A program made the translations under genes and the position numbers. A DNA stretch of 20,000 nt from Chondrilla cf. caribensis (Eukaryota; Porifera; Demospongiae; Chondrillida; Chondrillidae): the NCBI GenBank assembly GCA_964020155.1, contig OZ026555.1:302501-322500 (forward strand), written 5' to 3'. Under the pieces are notes generated by a model that saw nothing but the letters and a program-made list of their open reading frames with translations, did not search any database and had not been told where the DNA came from. Shown one piece after another: positions 1 to 10,499 of the stretch (positions are counted from its first letter, which is position 1; every line of letters begins with the position of its first letter).

Positions 1-59
1 CCCCGAATAACACTGCACATTGATACATAGGCGGTGTACATATATAAATTACGTATAAA

Positions 60-1077
60 ATGGGTGGCTCTTCGTCTAAAGAAGAAGATACTCGTGCTGC
101 AGTCGTGAGTCGTGTGGAAGACAAGGAAGGACAAGTCACTGTTGAGGTGAGTGCGGATGACAGAGATATTGTGTTTAACAAGCTCCTAGCGTGGGGATCT
201 AGTCCACATGGACGCATTTGCTCAAACAGTTGTACTCGAACTCAATTGGATTTAATACGTCTGAGTCTAATGGCGCTATAAATGGTACCCTATAAATTGC
301 CTAAAAGATTCGTTTGCCGTCATATAAAGACTTCGTTAAAGTTTTGTATATTTTTGTATTTGGACTGAAAAAACAATACGAGCTACTATTATATGTTCTG
401 CCATCTTGTCTACAAGGGGGGGGGGGCATACTTCAATGTTTTGGTTGTTCCTTTTTTCACTGTTTTTTTTTATTTGTTGCTTCAAGTATGGTGTCTATTT
501 TTTATTGTCTTTGTTGGCAGATAACCGAAGAATTAGTTAAAGACATTCACGACAAGTTTCAAGCAAGACAAGATCTCAGAGGAGGACTGAAGGAAGGAGG
601 AGATTCTCCCCCTGAAGAACCACAACAGAGTAACCAAGAGAGACCATTCTCAAACAACCAGCTTCTACTAGAACTAGAGAGAGAAAAATCAAAGGTGGAT
701 ATTGTTTATTAATAGAATTACTGTATTATTATTACATATTTATATGTATTGTGTTGTATGAATCCACATATTCAATATTAATATCTAGGTGCGTATTACC
801 ACGTATAGAGTATCTATGGTATTACCACTGTAACCTGGATTAGATGCTTTGTGTGAAGGGGTTACAGGCACTCTAATGTATTATGGTAATTGTATCTGTG
901 GTATCTTGTATGGCTCTTCTGGTATTCTTCACAGAACAGAGAATTCAAAGCGGTCACCCTGGCCCAGATAGATCGGACGTCTCATGAAATAGGAAGAAAG
1001 ATATCGTGAGTGTGTGTATGGGTGTGCATGTATGTGTGCATACGTATGTATGGATGTTAGTGTATGTATGTGTGTAT

Positions 1078-1131
<54 letters not shown>

Positions 1132-1485
1132 TTACATATATCAACCTGTCATGTAATTGGATGTCTTCCTGGCCACCGCACCCAGAGACACTCCGTTGGC
1201 CAAGGTGACCCCAATATGCAGTGACCTGGCAGCTGGCATTTCTCACTGCTATGTCAGTAATCCAGGTAGAACCCTCAACTGTTCCCAGAAAGTCAAGGAG
1301 TACATCAACTGTGTGGACCATCAGATGAAGGTAACGAGTGTGCCATGTTGAATTGCTATTCTCTGAGATTGTATGCAATCAAGTGGACATTTTACTCCAA
1401 TGGTTCATTGATTGCGAGTAATTCAAGTCAATTCATCATCTGTTCCTCCTGGTTACATCTTTAGGAGAGGCTTCTTAGAAGTTGA
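60..1485 (+). CDS. CHCHD3: MICOS subunit MIC19/MIC25-like, twin CX9C (CHCH) protein, 5 exons
   Basis: Exons read from splice sites and frame: 60-146, 521-694, 935-1005, 1186-1330, 1465-1485, giving about 165 residues. The protein starts MGGSSS, a good N-myristoylation signal like the MGG start of vertebrate CHCHD3. Exon 2 (ITEELVKDIHDKF to ELEREKSK) is charged and probably helical. Exon 4 encodes the CHCH domain: CSDLAAGISHC and CSQKVKEYINC are two C-x9-C motifs ten residues apart, the pattern oxidised by the MIA40 pathway in the intermembrane space. In known animals MIC19 binds MIC60 and supports cristae junctions and MICOS-SAM contacts. The last exon adds only ERLLRS before TGA; reading through the exon 4 donor would instead give a short VTSVPC tail. 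Vertebrate CHCHD3 is longer (about 227 residues), mostly in the middle. The gene may predate the CHCHD3/CHCHD6 split, so the symbol stands for the pair. Family call strong; the last exon is less certain. Confidence 0.86.
416..426 (+). repeat. Poly(G) run in MIC19 intron 1
   Basis: An uninterrupted run of 11 G residues lies in the 374-bp first intron (147-520). The rest of this intron is T-rich and holds nothing else I can recognise. Such runs are prone to length error in sequencing. Confidence 0.85.
1079..1130 (+). repeat. (GT)n microsatellite in MIC19 intron 3
   Basis: About 26 TG dinucleotides. The intron opens with the donor GTGAGTGTGTGTATG at 1006 and stays GT/ATGT-rich up to the pure tract, so the 5' half of this 180-bp intron is a degenerate to pure sense-strand GT repeat. 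Confidence 0.95.
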
Positions 1486-1745
1486 CCGTTCACTACTGCT
1501 CTCTATCCACGTCAACACTATAGCATTCTCTCTCATGTTACGTTTATGTAATTATTTGAATGTATTTTGAATGTACAAATCTCATAACGATATGCAACTG
1601 GTTATAACCTATGTACATACTCGACTCATTAGACCAATGGCTACTCTGAGCGTGGGCCATGCGTGCCATAGGAACAGCATGTACATACATACATATATGG
1701 ACTGTACACACAATTCATAAAGGACTAATGCACACTGCACCCCAG
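1486..1745. other. Convergent intergenic gap between MIC19 and the minus-strand gene
   Basis: This 260-bp stretch separates the stop codon of the MIC19-like gene (+) from that of the unknown gene (-), so it must hold both 3' UTRs. I found no AATAAA or ATTAAA on either strand. There is no microsatellite and no convincing ORF. The two transcripts may overlap at their 3' ends. Confidence 0.6.
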
Positions 1746-1910
1746 TCACTGGGGACTCTTGGACTGTAAGCTGTTGACCACTCGACCGAGGTAGTCTTCG
1801 TAGGCTGTGTACGCTGGACTGTATCGCTGCATGTGATGACATACACGGGAGATCATGATTAGTGATACATGCATGGGGACCGTGTTGGGTGCAACACACG
1901 TAGACCCACA

Positions 1911-1969
<59 letters not shown>

Positions 1970-2270
1970 CTACTTATGCGAACACATTCACACGCACCCC
2001 CTTCCTGAAGTACAAATCCTTTTGGTATTGTGCTACTGGTGTGACAGACGTCTTAAAAGGTCTTTTCACAGTACTCTGAACTTCATCGATGCTGTCTTCT
2101 TCCATCAGAGAGCTTAAGCCGTCCTTCTTGAGTTTGATGTTGAGTGGATCAGGAGTCTTTGCAGTGAGAAAGTGAGGTCTTTGTTCTAGCTGTGGATACA
2201 AGTGGATGGACATGCATTATGTATAGTAGGCTGAAACGCATGTATAGTGTTTACATGTACATACGTACAT

Positions 2271-2344
<74 letters not shown>

Positions 2345-2882
2345 GTACCGGTCTGTGATCATGTGGTTCTGGATTCTTGTAAGGATATCCTTCAAACATC
2401 TCCCTCACATCTCGTGACATCATCTTTCGTTCCTTCAGTTTTTCAACGGAGGAGAATCGCAAGACAAACCCCTTCCTCTCCATCCTCCCAGTTGCAAGCT
2501 CGGATGAGCTGGTTTTCAGTATAGTGGAAGGTGCTGTGGATGAGCCTGCTCGGGAGACAGTACCCACTGCCACTGCACCACGCCTACCGTGTAACGGTCG
2601 AAGGCTCGTCCCCCCAGCCTTCAGTGTATTACTGGACCCTTTGTGAAGGCGAGGGGAGGTATCCAGAGGGGGTCTGAAGGAATTATTCCAATATCGCGAG
2701 TGGTTACAACTGCGCCCATTATCGTATCGAGTACAATATGAGCCGGTGTAGTGACACACAGCACAGATCGGTTTTCTCGCCTTTGGTTGTCTCTTGGAGA
2801 TCACGTCACTTCTTGCCTGGACAGAATGTCGGACATTGTCGAAGTAGTTTCTGGAGTTAAAAGTAAAAATCACGTCTGACAT
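1746..2882 (-). CDS. Uncharacterised 268-residue protein, 3 exons, divergent from the CFAP92-like gene
   Basis: On the minus strand the exons are 2882-2349 (178 residues), 2189-1998 (64) and 1826-1746 (26 plus TGA), all phase 0 with GT-AG borders. The start ATG has an in-frame TGA directly upstream, fixing it. Exon 1 begins MSDVIFTFNSRNYFDNVRHS. It carries a Cys/His-rich patch at residues 40-61 (CAVCHYTGSYC, then CNH), a basic Gly/Ser/Thr-rich low-complexity middle, and a charged segment VEKLKERKMMSRDVREMFEGYPY. Exon 2 is LEQRPHFLTAKTPDP to YFRKG; exon 3 is RYSPAYTAYEDYLGRVVNSL to the end. No signal peptide or membrane segment. I do not recognise the family. Its promoter is shared with a ciliary-type gene and contains an X-box-like site, so a cilium role is possible, but that is inference. 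If exon 2 is not spliced it runs on to a TAA at 1974. Confidence 0.68.
1911..1969. repeat. (CA)n-(GA)n compound microsatellite in intron 2 of the minus-strand gene
   Basis: About 20 CA units followed by about 9 GA units on the plus strand. Read in the direction of the minus-strand gene this is (TC)n then (GT)n, beginning about 28 nt after the donor at 1997, inside a 171-bp intron (1827-1997). Confidence 0.93.
2272..2342. repeat. (CA)n microsatellite in intron 1 of the minus-strand gene
   Basis: About 35 CA units with one interruption near 2300. In the sense of the minus-strand gene it is (GT)n starting 6 nt after the donor GTACGG at 2348, and it fills nearly half of the 159-bp intron (2190-2348). 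Confidence 0.95.
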
Positions 2883-3081
2883 TCAAGCTTGTACCGCGAA
2901 CACTCACAACACTGTGGATATCTGCTGCCAAGCAGCACAATTAGCACTTACCGAGACGATTGGAATCAGCGGAAGGTACTGACTCGAGGTACGGGAGCTG
3001 GAAATAGGGAAAGTCCCTTCACGTTGGGCTAATTTCATTCATGTTGTCATAGTAACACGGTCGATCGGTGCAGAACGTTCA
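2883..3081. promoter_or_regulatory. Bidirectional promoter region
   Basis: Only 199 bp separate the start codon of the minus-strand gene (2882) from the candidate start of the CFAP92-like gene (3082). The region has more CpG dinucleotides than the surrounding introns, no microsatellite, and no obvious TATA box for either gene. It must contain both 5' UTRs and core promoters. Gene arrangement supports this directly; transcription start sites cannot be placed. Confidence 0.65.
3043..3056. promoter_or_regulatory. RFX X-box-like site
   Basis: GTTGTCATAGTAAC fits the X-box pattern GTNRCC-N(0-3)-RGYAAC with one mismatch in the left half (T for C) and a 2-nt AT spacer. RFX factors bind this imperfect palindrome upstream of many ciliary genes in animals. 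It lies 26 nt before the candidate CFAP92-like ATG and about 160 nt before the divergent gene's ATG. The match is visible in sequence; function is inferred. Confidence 0.55.
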
Positions 3082-6000
3082 ATGGCGAATAGACCCAACC
3101 TCGCTAGCGCTCGGAAACATGAAGTAGAAGCGTTCGTCTACATCGAACAGGCAGTTAAGCCAAGTTGGTGGTACATAGTATTCGTCAGCTCATTCCATGA
3201 CCCCTTTCAGAGCTACTTGTCTTCCTTATCCTTCCAGATAAACTTCCTCAGCTGAAGGAGTCTTTCCGAGATGCTCAGCGCAAAGTGATCTACGAGAACC
3301 CCGTAGCCAACCATCACTTCCATCTGGAGTACCAGCTGTTCCCGGGCCTGGATCACGCAGTCTTCAAGACGGACGTTATCGTGTACGGCGGGATGGTGGC
3401 CAAGGTGTTTACGGATGCCGATGCCAAGGTCATCACAACGTGGGAGGCGGATGGACTGGTTTGGTACGGGTGGGCGCATAAGTGAGTGAGGTGACGACGA
3501 AATGCCACGCAAGACCAAGCAAGTGTGCTTGTTCAAACCATAGACACTCTATACTACGTAACGTGTCTATGTTCAAACATTCCACTTGATCTGGCTCCCT
3601 TGTCTGTTCCTGTCATTGTGGCCATAGGGAGCTAATGCATACAATAGTGCAAATGTGCACTCGTGCATATGGCGAGTTTGCATGTTCTGACATGCACTTA
3701 TTAGCACTGTGGTTGCATATACCAAGAAGCACTCATGTAACGGTTTGCATGTTGTACTGTTCCAACATGCACTCATGTAACCGTTTGCATGTTGTAATGT
3801 TCCAACATGCACTCATGTAGTGGTTTGCATGTTGTAACGTTCCAACATGTACTCATGTACAGTATTTCAATATCCACTCATGCTCAGTGTATCAACATAT
3901 TCAACATTCATTGGGTTACAGGCTATGGATAATGATGTGTATTTGCATGTATCGACACAAGATCCTCACTCTGCTCTTCCTCTAGGCACAAGTTCAAGGT
4001 AACCTTGGAAGACCTGCTGGACCTGTACCGACATAGCGTCCAGTTCACTGTCTGGAACACCAAAGACAGATTCTCGGTCAAGGCCAAGTACGACCATCCC
4101 AAGGCATTCCGTCTCCCGGCTGATGGGAGACTCACCTCACTGTCGGATGGTTTATCTGTAACACATCTCCTTGACGACCATTCTCCCCACCTCAGGAAGT
4201 TCAGCTGTGTCTACCATAGTGTTTCTCCCCAAAAGAAAGTAAAGGACAAGAAGCGAAAGAAGGCTCCAATGTCTTCGGACAGTGAAGCAGAGCGAGTTAC
4301 AGAGAGTCCTGAGTGTGATGGTATACCACAGACAGTTAACGAGAGCGAGGAAAATGAGCACAAGGACTTGAATGAGACGGAAGGCGGGGGAGAGAGCCAC
4401 GTATTGAGCAGCTCCAAGAAGCTCACCAAGGCCGAGTTGCAGGAAATAGCAGAGCAACAGCAAATTCTTAAGGAAGGTCTCCTCCAATTGAACCTAAATT
4501 GGTCGGATGTTTTTGGGAAGAACACCTTGACAACAGTGAGGAGTGTGGCTGGTCGGCGGGACCTGGAGGAGACCAGGGTCACTCTGCACTTGAGGACAGA
4601 TTTGATGCCGGAGGAGTGGAGGAGGGAGCTGTGTCCGGCCACCATCACCATAGAATCAGCACACAGCATGCCGTCAACTCCTCTGTCGTATGTGGAGCTA
4701 CAAGAGAGGTACGTTTGTATGTACATGAGCAGGTTGTATTCATGTGCTTAGGTACATACGTATGTACTACGTATGCATGTACATAACCGACCTTACCTAC
4801 GTATGTACATATTTTATGCATACATGTACGTACCTCATTTTATGTACGTACCTTTCATATCAACCTAAATATGCACACATGTATTTACATATACGTACAT
4901 ATACGTATGTGTATGCGTGAAATGTGCATCCTAGCATACATGCATACGTATGTTTATACGTATGTATGTGCGTAGTCCTGTACACTGTAAATATGTATGT
5001 ATCAACACGAGTTCATCTGTTTTCTCATGTCATGTTCCTTCTACAGGTGCAAGCCTGCGTATGTCAACTTCCACTTTTTGAACAAGCCCTCTCTCCGGAC
5101 CAGTGGTGTTCCTCAAGGGTCAACACTGCGGTGGAATGAGGCCAGGGTCCTTCTCCTGGGCACCATCGACAGAGGGATACTACTGGAGCACCTCAGAGGA
5201 CCTCTGTTGGTCCTGGAGGTGCACGACAGAGATCTGAAGGAGAACACGGAGGGGCGCAAGCCTGCTCTGTTTGGGTCTGAGCAGGGTGATAGTGTTCTAG
5301 GCACTACCGCCTTCATGGCTGGGACTTCTCTACGTCACAATCCATTCTGTGGTGGAGAAGACCTCTTCAATACTTACGGTGTGGCCACCATAGACCTGTC
5401 AGAGCTGCTCAACGGTCAAACCTACCACGAGTTCACCTCACAGATTCAAAGAGGACCTCGAAGACCTGCGGCAGATGTTCAAGCCTTCCGTATGTTGAGT
5501 GCTCACACAGCATACACATGAATGCATGTGGAGTGTGTAGATACATAGTGCATGTATACATGTACACATGTACACATGTACACATACGTACTTCACACAT
5601 GCAGGATATAATATGTACAGTGGAACCTCTCTATAAAGGACATATTGGGACCAGCTAATTTGTCCATTGTAGAGAGGTTGTCCACTCTTCAGAGGTGAAA
5701 ATTTATTAACACTTTCATTTCAACAAGTTCATTTTTGAGGCCTAAGGAAGTGTCCTTTGTAGGGAGGTAATTTCTATAGTATCCTTTATTGGGAGAGGCC
5801 TTTAATAGGGGTTCCACTGTACTAATATGTCTGTATATACGTATGTACATGCATACATACGAACATAAGTGCGTATATCTCTGCATAATTATACTGTTTA
5901 TCTACATGTACTTACTCGTGTTTTCTCTAGAATCAGTGAGTGACCTCCCTCCAGGGGACTACATCGGCTGTGGGTCAGTGCTGAAGCTGAAGGTGGAGCT

Positions 6001-7434
6001 GACCTACCCACTCACTCTTGAGAACAATGACCTCCTTACCAGCCCCAGGAACAGCTCACAATGCACCATTTCCTCAGTGAGTGTAGCACCTTCATGAGCT
6101 CAACAATAGTGTGTATGTTTGTAGCCTTTTGACATCATCTGTCCACTCTCTCCCACACCCACGGACAATCTCCACCTCTCAAACACACAAACATCTACAT
6201 ATTATGGGCTTTTCACCATGTTAGATTTTAATCTTAACAATGTTAATAGCTACAAATGTATGGCCTGACAGCCGTGTATGCCTTCATACATCTATTATCT
6301 CCACACTACTGGTTTGACCCGGACCAGGGTTATGCAGGTGTATGTAGCTACGTATGCACATGCATTTGCTCCTGTACAAACTATCACATGCATGTGTACC
6401 TGTTCATTCCGTACCATTTGTTCTTGTTGTGCTCCATTGCCACCCACCCAGTGCCCATTCATTCGAGGTGTGTACCTGCTGTCGGGAGGGAAGAAGGGAG
6501 CTTCCGTGTTGGGATGTCTGCTGAACAGAGTGACAGACGTCAATTTGTCTGGTCTATGCTTGAATGAGATGCCCGAGGACGTCCAAATGGCAGCTTTGTC
6601 CACATACAAGTTGACCAGGTAGAGTGTGACAGTTGTTTGAGGGTATTTTACACAGGTGCTATGTACTTATTTTGTATGTATGTACATACGTATACGTATG
6701 TACATATGTGTATTGTATGTATGTATGCATACTTATGTATGTACGTACGTACCTCCTTTTAGTGAGGAAATGGAGGACCATGAGTTGGACATCATCACAG
6801 GATTTCAGGTGTCTGATGGTGAGCGGCACATCGTGGTGCTGGAGGGGCTGAAGAAGGGGGGGATGGAGCAGCTGTGGGAGACACTGCCTCACAATTCAAC
6901 ACAAGGTGCGTGCGCAGGTAGACTCTGACTCTTCAAACCCACTGCTCATGCACGTACGTATGTACTTTGGGTATTGTACATATCTCAGTGAATTCTTGTT
7001 AATCCACCACAATTAATTTTCAAAAGTATGGTGGATTAGCAAATTTGGAGGAATAAATTGACATTCATTAGTACATGTGTATTATATTGGTACTAAAAAT
7101 CTGTGGCAGATGAAGCGGTGGTGGGTAGATGTGAATTCACTGTGTCTGCATACATACGTATGTCTATGTATGTCTATGGTCATATCTACAAAGCATACAT
7201 ACATACATACATATGTATGTACATATGTATATACCATTGTGGCAGATGAAGGAATTGTGCGGGTGTTGTGGAATTCAGCATTTCAGTTCTCAAAGAGAAT
7301 GTATGGAGAATTGGACGTGGACATATCCTGTATTCGCCTCCACAAGCCTCTCAGCCATCTTGTCCAACAGTCTGGGGTCTATGTCCAGGATGGGGTGCCT
7401 GAGGCCAGCTTTGAGGCACTCATGGCCTTGAATG

Positions 7435-7483
<49 letters not shown>

Positions 7484-9531
7484 TGTGTGTGTGTGTGTGT
7501 ACATATGTACACGCATACACATGTGAGTGTTTGTGTGTACATTGGATATTCATATGTACATACATGCACACTTATGTACATATGAACATAAAGTAAGTAG
7601 CTGGAAGAGTTAATGTTATTGTTGTGATGTTTGCTGTCCAACATACGTATTTGTGTGATATTGTCCAGCTGACCCGGACCTCCAGACTATCTGATGCAGT
7701 CAAAAGCAGCCTACTACCATCTGTTACCATGGTGATTGGGCTCAGTACAGAATTTGGCATTCCAGCCACTTTTGAAGACCTGGCATGTGAGCTGTGTGTG
7801 CAGGCTTACATGTACATATGTATGCATCCATGTGTGCGTATATGTAATACTACCCTTGTGTACCTACCTACATACATACACATGTATACCTAATGTGTGT
7901 ATGCTGCTACAGAATCATAGCTTATCGTCTCTATGTACACTTTGTTCACTATGCATCTCACTGGGGTAGTGTGGTGGGTATAGCTGTGGCAGACTGGTGG
8001 GGATTCACTGTATGTGTATATCTACACAACCTTGCAGTATGTTCATAATAATAATATATGTACAGTAGGACCTCTCCATTACAAACATCTGAATTAGGAA
8101 AACCTCTATATTGAGGACACCATTCTGTTCCCCAGTGTAGTACTGTAGTGTATAAAATGACATCTGAATTGAGGACACCTCTGTAATAAGGACACATAAT
8201 GGAGGTCCCAAGGTGTCCTTAATAGAGAGGTTCCCCTGTATTTGTGATCTGTGCACTCTGTTCAGTGTGTGGTCCAGAGGAGGGCGATGGGGATGACGGT
8301 AAGACGGAGCAGGATGGAGAGAAGCCCACATCGCGGTCTGTGTCTTTCAGGAGAACAAGGAGGAGGAGGTGTTTATCCCTCGACAACCACAATCACTGGT
8401 ACGAGTCCCTTTTGGATGAAAGGAAGAATAAAAGTGGGAAGAACTTCATCAAAAGCAACATTGTAAGATTGTAGGAAGCACATCGAGTCTTGCAAGCATT
8501 CATGTACACACGAACCGTTGTCCACCAAATGCTCATGTTCAGCACCAACAAAAATCAGTGTATGTGTCTCTGTACATATGGTTGTCCTTACCTACGTACA
8601 TACCTACCACATCCACCTCTGCACTGATGCAGCTATTGCCTCATTCATCGTCTGTTGTTAACTTTTCTGTGTCTTTTTGTCTTCTGGATCTGTACAGGTT
8701 GCCACTGGTAACGGAAAGTCCCTATCTGTTCCAAGAAGACCTCATTCTGTATCCGGAGGAAGGAGCTATCTAGAACCAGTGAGATATCAGTGTATTGTGT
8801 ATTCAAATGTCATCTTTTTCAATACTGAATGTTTTTGCACAGATGGGCCTTGCCCCGCCTCCTCTGCCAACTGCCCCTCCCACTTGGAATGGTCCAGTGT
8901 TCAACTATAGCACACAGTCCCTCAACTCGACAGAGCAGAGTAAGGAGATGCTGAGGAGGAAGCTGGCACAGGACCCAGATCACCGCTACACCTACAGCCA
9001 GCACTACCACTCCATGACTGTGGTCCCTGTGAACACCACCACAGCTGCTAAGCTCAGAGAAGAAGAGTCAAAGAGAAAGTGGCTGACTTCTGAAGGGTTC
9101 AAGTATCCTTCCGTCCCCAGCTCTCTGTCCTCCAATGCACATCCAAAGCACCCTCACCAATCCAGAGTGGATGATTTAGCGGAGGTAGGCATGTATGCAT
9201 GTACACTAGTAACTCTACCCCAAGGATACCTAGAGGGCATATCTGTTGACTCTGTGCTATGAATGTATATCCAATGCACACAGTGTTCTGGCTCAAGATT
9301 CAGTGCAATGTAATAACATACGTACATACATACATATGTACCTACATACAAGTATCGAATCATGTATGCATGCTCATTAGCATACAGTGGCATATCTTGA
9401 TGAGTGGTTGAGTTAAAGCTGTTTACATTTAGTTGATAACTGGTTTGTTTGAGTATATAAACTCCACATATTCTTACCAGCCTTTTGAAGATAATTTGCT
9501 GCATTGGAACAAAATGAAGCCTTCAGTTGAA

Positions 9532-9601
<70 letters not shown>

Positions 9602-10499
9602 ATGTGTATGTGTGTGTACGTACATGTGCGCACGCGCATGTGTGTGAGTGTGATGTTAATACATACATATGAATGTAAAACTCCACTGAAAGTAATGGAA
9701 TTCTCATTCGAACATTGAATTTCATGTACGTAACTACATACTTATTCAGAGTCCATTTCCCTTGGGATGAGAGAAAACAGAATTTCGAATCCTACACTCG
9801 TCCTCCCGTTGACTTTGGTGTCCACCATCCTATGACCATCCACCTGGCTGGAGACTCGAGGAAGAAAGAACTTGGCGAGTTTCTCGATGAAGAGAAAGAA
9901 ACGTGGAGTGCTAAATTGGTTGTCAGTGATACCAGGTAGGATGCATGTACGTAGATGTAGGATTTGGTCAGGTGCTGGTATGCAACCGTAGTAGTCCTCT
10001 TAGTGGATATGTGCAATGTACGTACTTGCCCCATCGCATGTCAGTTCACGCATACCAGTGGATCCACTTGTACATTATGTGTCTTGTGAAGCGGCCTAGT
10101 TGAAGTCATTTCCTTGGTTTGAATATTAGCTCAATGAATATCATTTCGGTTGAATTATTTCCTTCACCACCAGCTGCAGTATGTAACACATGTATTTGTT
10201 GCAATTTTTGAAGATTTCATGGTCTAAGAAGATCTCTAAAGACGGAGCAGACTAACAGAGGAAGAAAGGCAAGCAGTCAACTGGAGAAACTTGAAGGCCT
10301 GTTAAAGGATCCCGCTCAGAAGCAATCGTTGAAGGGTCACACTGATTTGCCAGCCTTGTCAACCATCCACTCTTTTGGTCTGTCTGGACGCCAAGACAGC
10401 AACATCGTTGGGGATCGAGGCGTGGGGTACCAGCCTGGAAGGAACAGAGGAAGTTTGAAAGTAGACAGAAATGTGATTCCCATAGCCAGCAGACAGTAA
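3082..10499 (+). CDS. CFAP92: CFAP92/KIAA1257-like ciliary protein with DUF4550, about 15 exons
   Basis: Exons: 3238 or 3252-3481, 3986-4708, 5047-5489, 5931-6076, 6452-6618, 6763-6905, 7246-7436, 7669-7786, 8266-8462, 8698-8778, 8843-9184, 9481-9533, 9750-9935, 10214-10499, with matching phases throughout, plus a first coding exon probably from ATG 3082 whose donor is unresolved (3163 or 3153). About 1,130 residues. The N-terminal part ([79 protein letters not shown]) matches my recollection of DUF4550 in KIAA1257/CFAP92. A charged low-complexity linker follows (around 4230-4420), then a C2-like beta-rich segment ([35 protein letters not shown]) and a poorly conserved C-terminus. FAP92, as I recall, belongs to the C1a-e-c supercomplex of the ciliary central apparatus. 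DUF4550 call fairly firm; exact orthology less so. Confidence 0.78.
3729..3888 (+). repeat. 40-bp tandem repeat, 3 full copies plus one degenerate
   Basis: Copies start at 3729, 3769 and 3809 with a diverged fourth at 3849. Each carries CACTCATGTA, TTTGCATGTTG and GTTCCAACAT. It lies in the 504-bp CFAP92-like intron 3482-3985. Copies differ by a few substitutions (for example ACGG, CCGT and GTGG after ATGTA). Confidence 0.85.
4742..4990. repeat. Degenerate TACGTA/ATGTAC palindrome-rich tract
   Basis: Most of the intron between exons 3986-4708 and 5047-5489 is made of overlapping self-complementary words such as GTACATACGTATGTAC, TACGTA, ATGCAT and GTACGTAC. There is no fixed period. Similar tracts recur at 6660-6755, 7195-7236, 9318-9352 and 13640-13725. 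Confidence 0.7.
5618..5819. mobile_element. MITE with TA target duplication, CAGTGGAACC termini (202 bp)
   Basis: The element begins CAGTGGAACCTCTCTATAAAGG and ends with the near-perfect inverse CCTTTAATAGGGGTTCCACTG. It is flanked on both sides by TA (5616-5617 and 5820-5821), the target duplication of Tc1/mariner-type elements, and CAGT termini fit a pogo-like subgroup. No ORF, so non-autonomous. It sits in the CFAP92-like intron 5490-5930. Confidence 0.82.
6990..7140. mobile_element. Dispersed repeat family B, copy 1 (TTGTTAATCC hairpin element)
   Basis: The segment begins GAATTCTTGTTAATCC, contains the inverted pair TTGTTAATCCACCA / TGGTGGATTAGCAA, and continues with TTCATTAGTAC, ATATTGGTACT and CTGTGG in the same order as the copy at 18852-19001. 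Non-coding, in the CFAP92-like intron 6906-7245. Right boundary uncertain. Confidence 0.6.
7437..7500 (+). repeat. (GT)n microsatellite at the donor of CFAP92-like exon 7246-7436
   Basis: The codon GAG at 7434-7436 is followed at once by about 32 GT units with one GA interruption. No GTAAGT- or GTGAGT-like donor exists here, so the microsatellite supplies the 5' splice site. Confidence 0.95.
8063..8238. mobile_element. MITE related to the one at 5618, 176 bp, diverged termini
   Basis: Starts CAGTAGGACCTCTCCATTA and ends AATAGAGAGGTTCCCCTG, with TA on both sides (8061-8062, 8239-8240). The inside shares ACCTCT, AAGGACAC and GGTGTCCTTAATA motifs with the first MITE. No ORF. It lies in the CFAP92-like intron 7787-8265. 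Confidence 0.75.
9534..9600 (+). repeat. (GT)n microsatellite at the donor of CFAP92-like exon 9481-9533
   Basis: About 33 GT units start at the exon end (GAAAG|GTGTGT). Exon 9481-9533 is accepted because it has a good acceptor (TTCTTACCAG) and bridges the phase change between the exons on either side; the donor is again the repeat itself. Degenerate GT/ACGT sequence continues to about 9655. Confidence 0.95.

Noticed and set aside
38..50. TATA-like sequence (TATATAAAT) before the MIC19 ATG
   Set aside because: Only about 10-20 nt from the start codon, too close to be a normal TATA box unless the leader is almost absent.
1157..1185. Upstream ATG giving a longer CHCH-exon reading (VFLATAPRD...)
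   Set aside because: This is intron sequence before the acceptor CACCCAG at 1185; phase with exon 3 supports the spliced reading.
1974..1997. NVFA-stop ending for the minus-strand gene
   Set aside because: Kept only as an alternative: the donor GTGCGT at 1997 joins in phase to a coding-like exon at 1826-1746, which I judge more likely.
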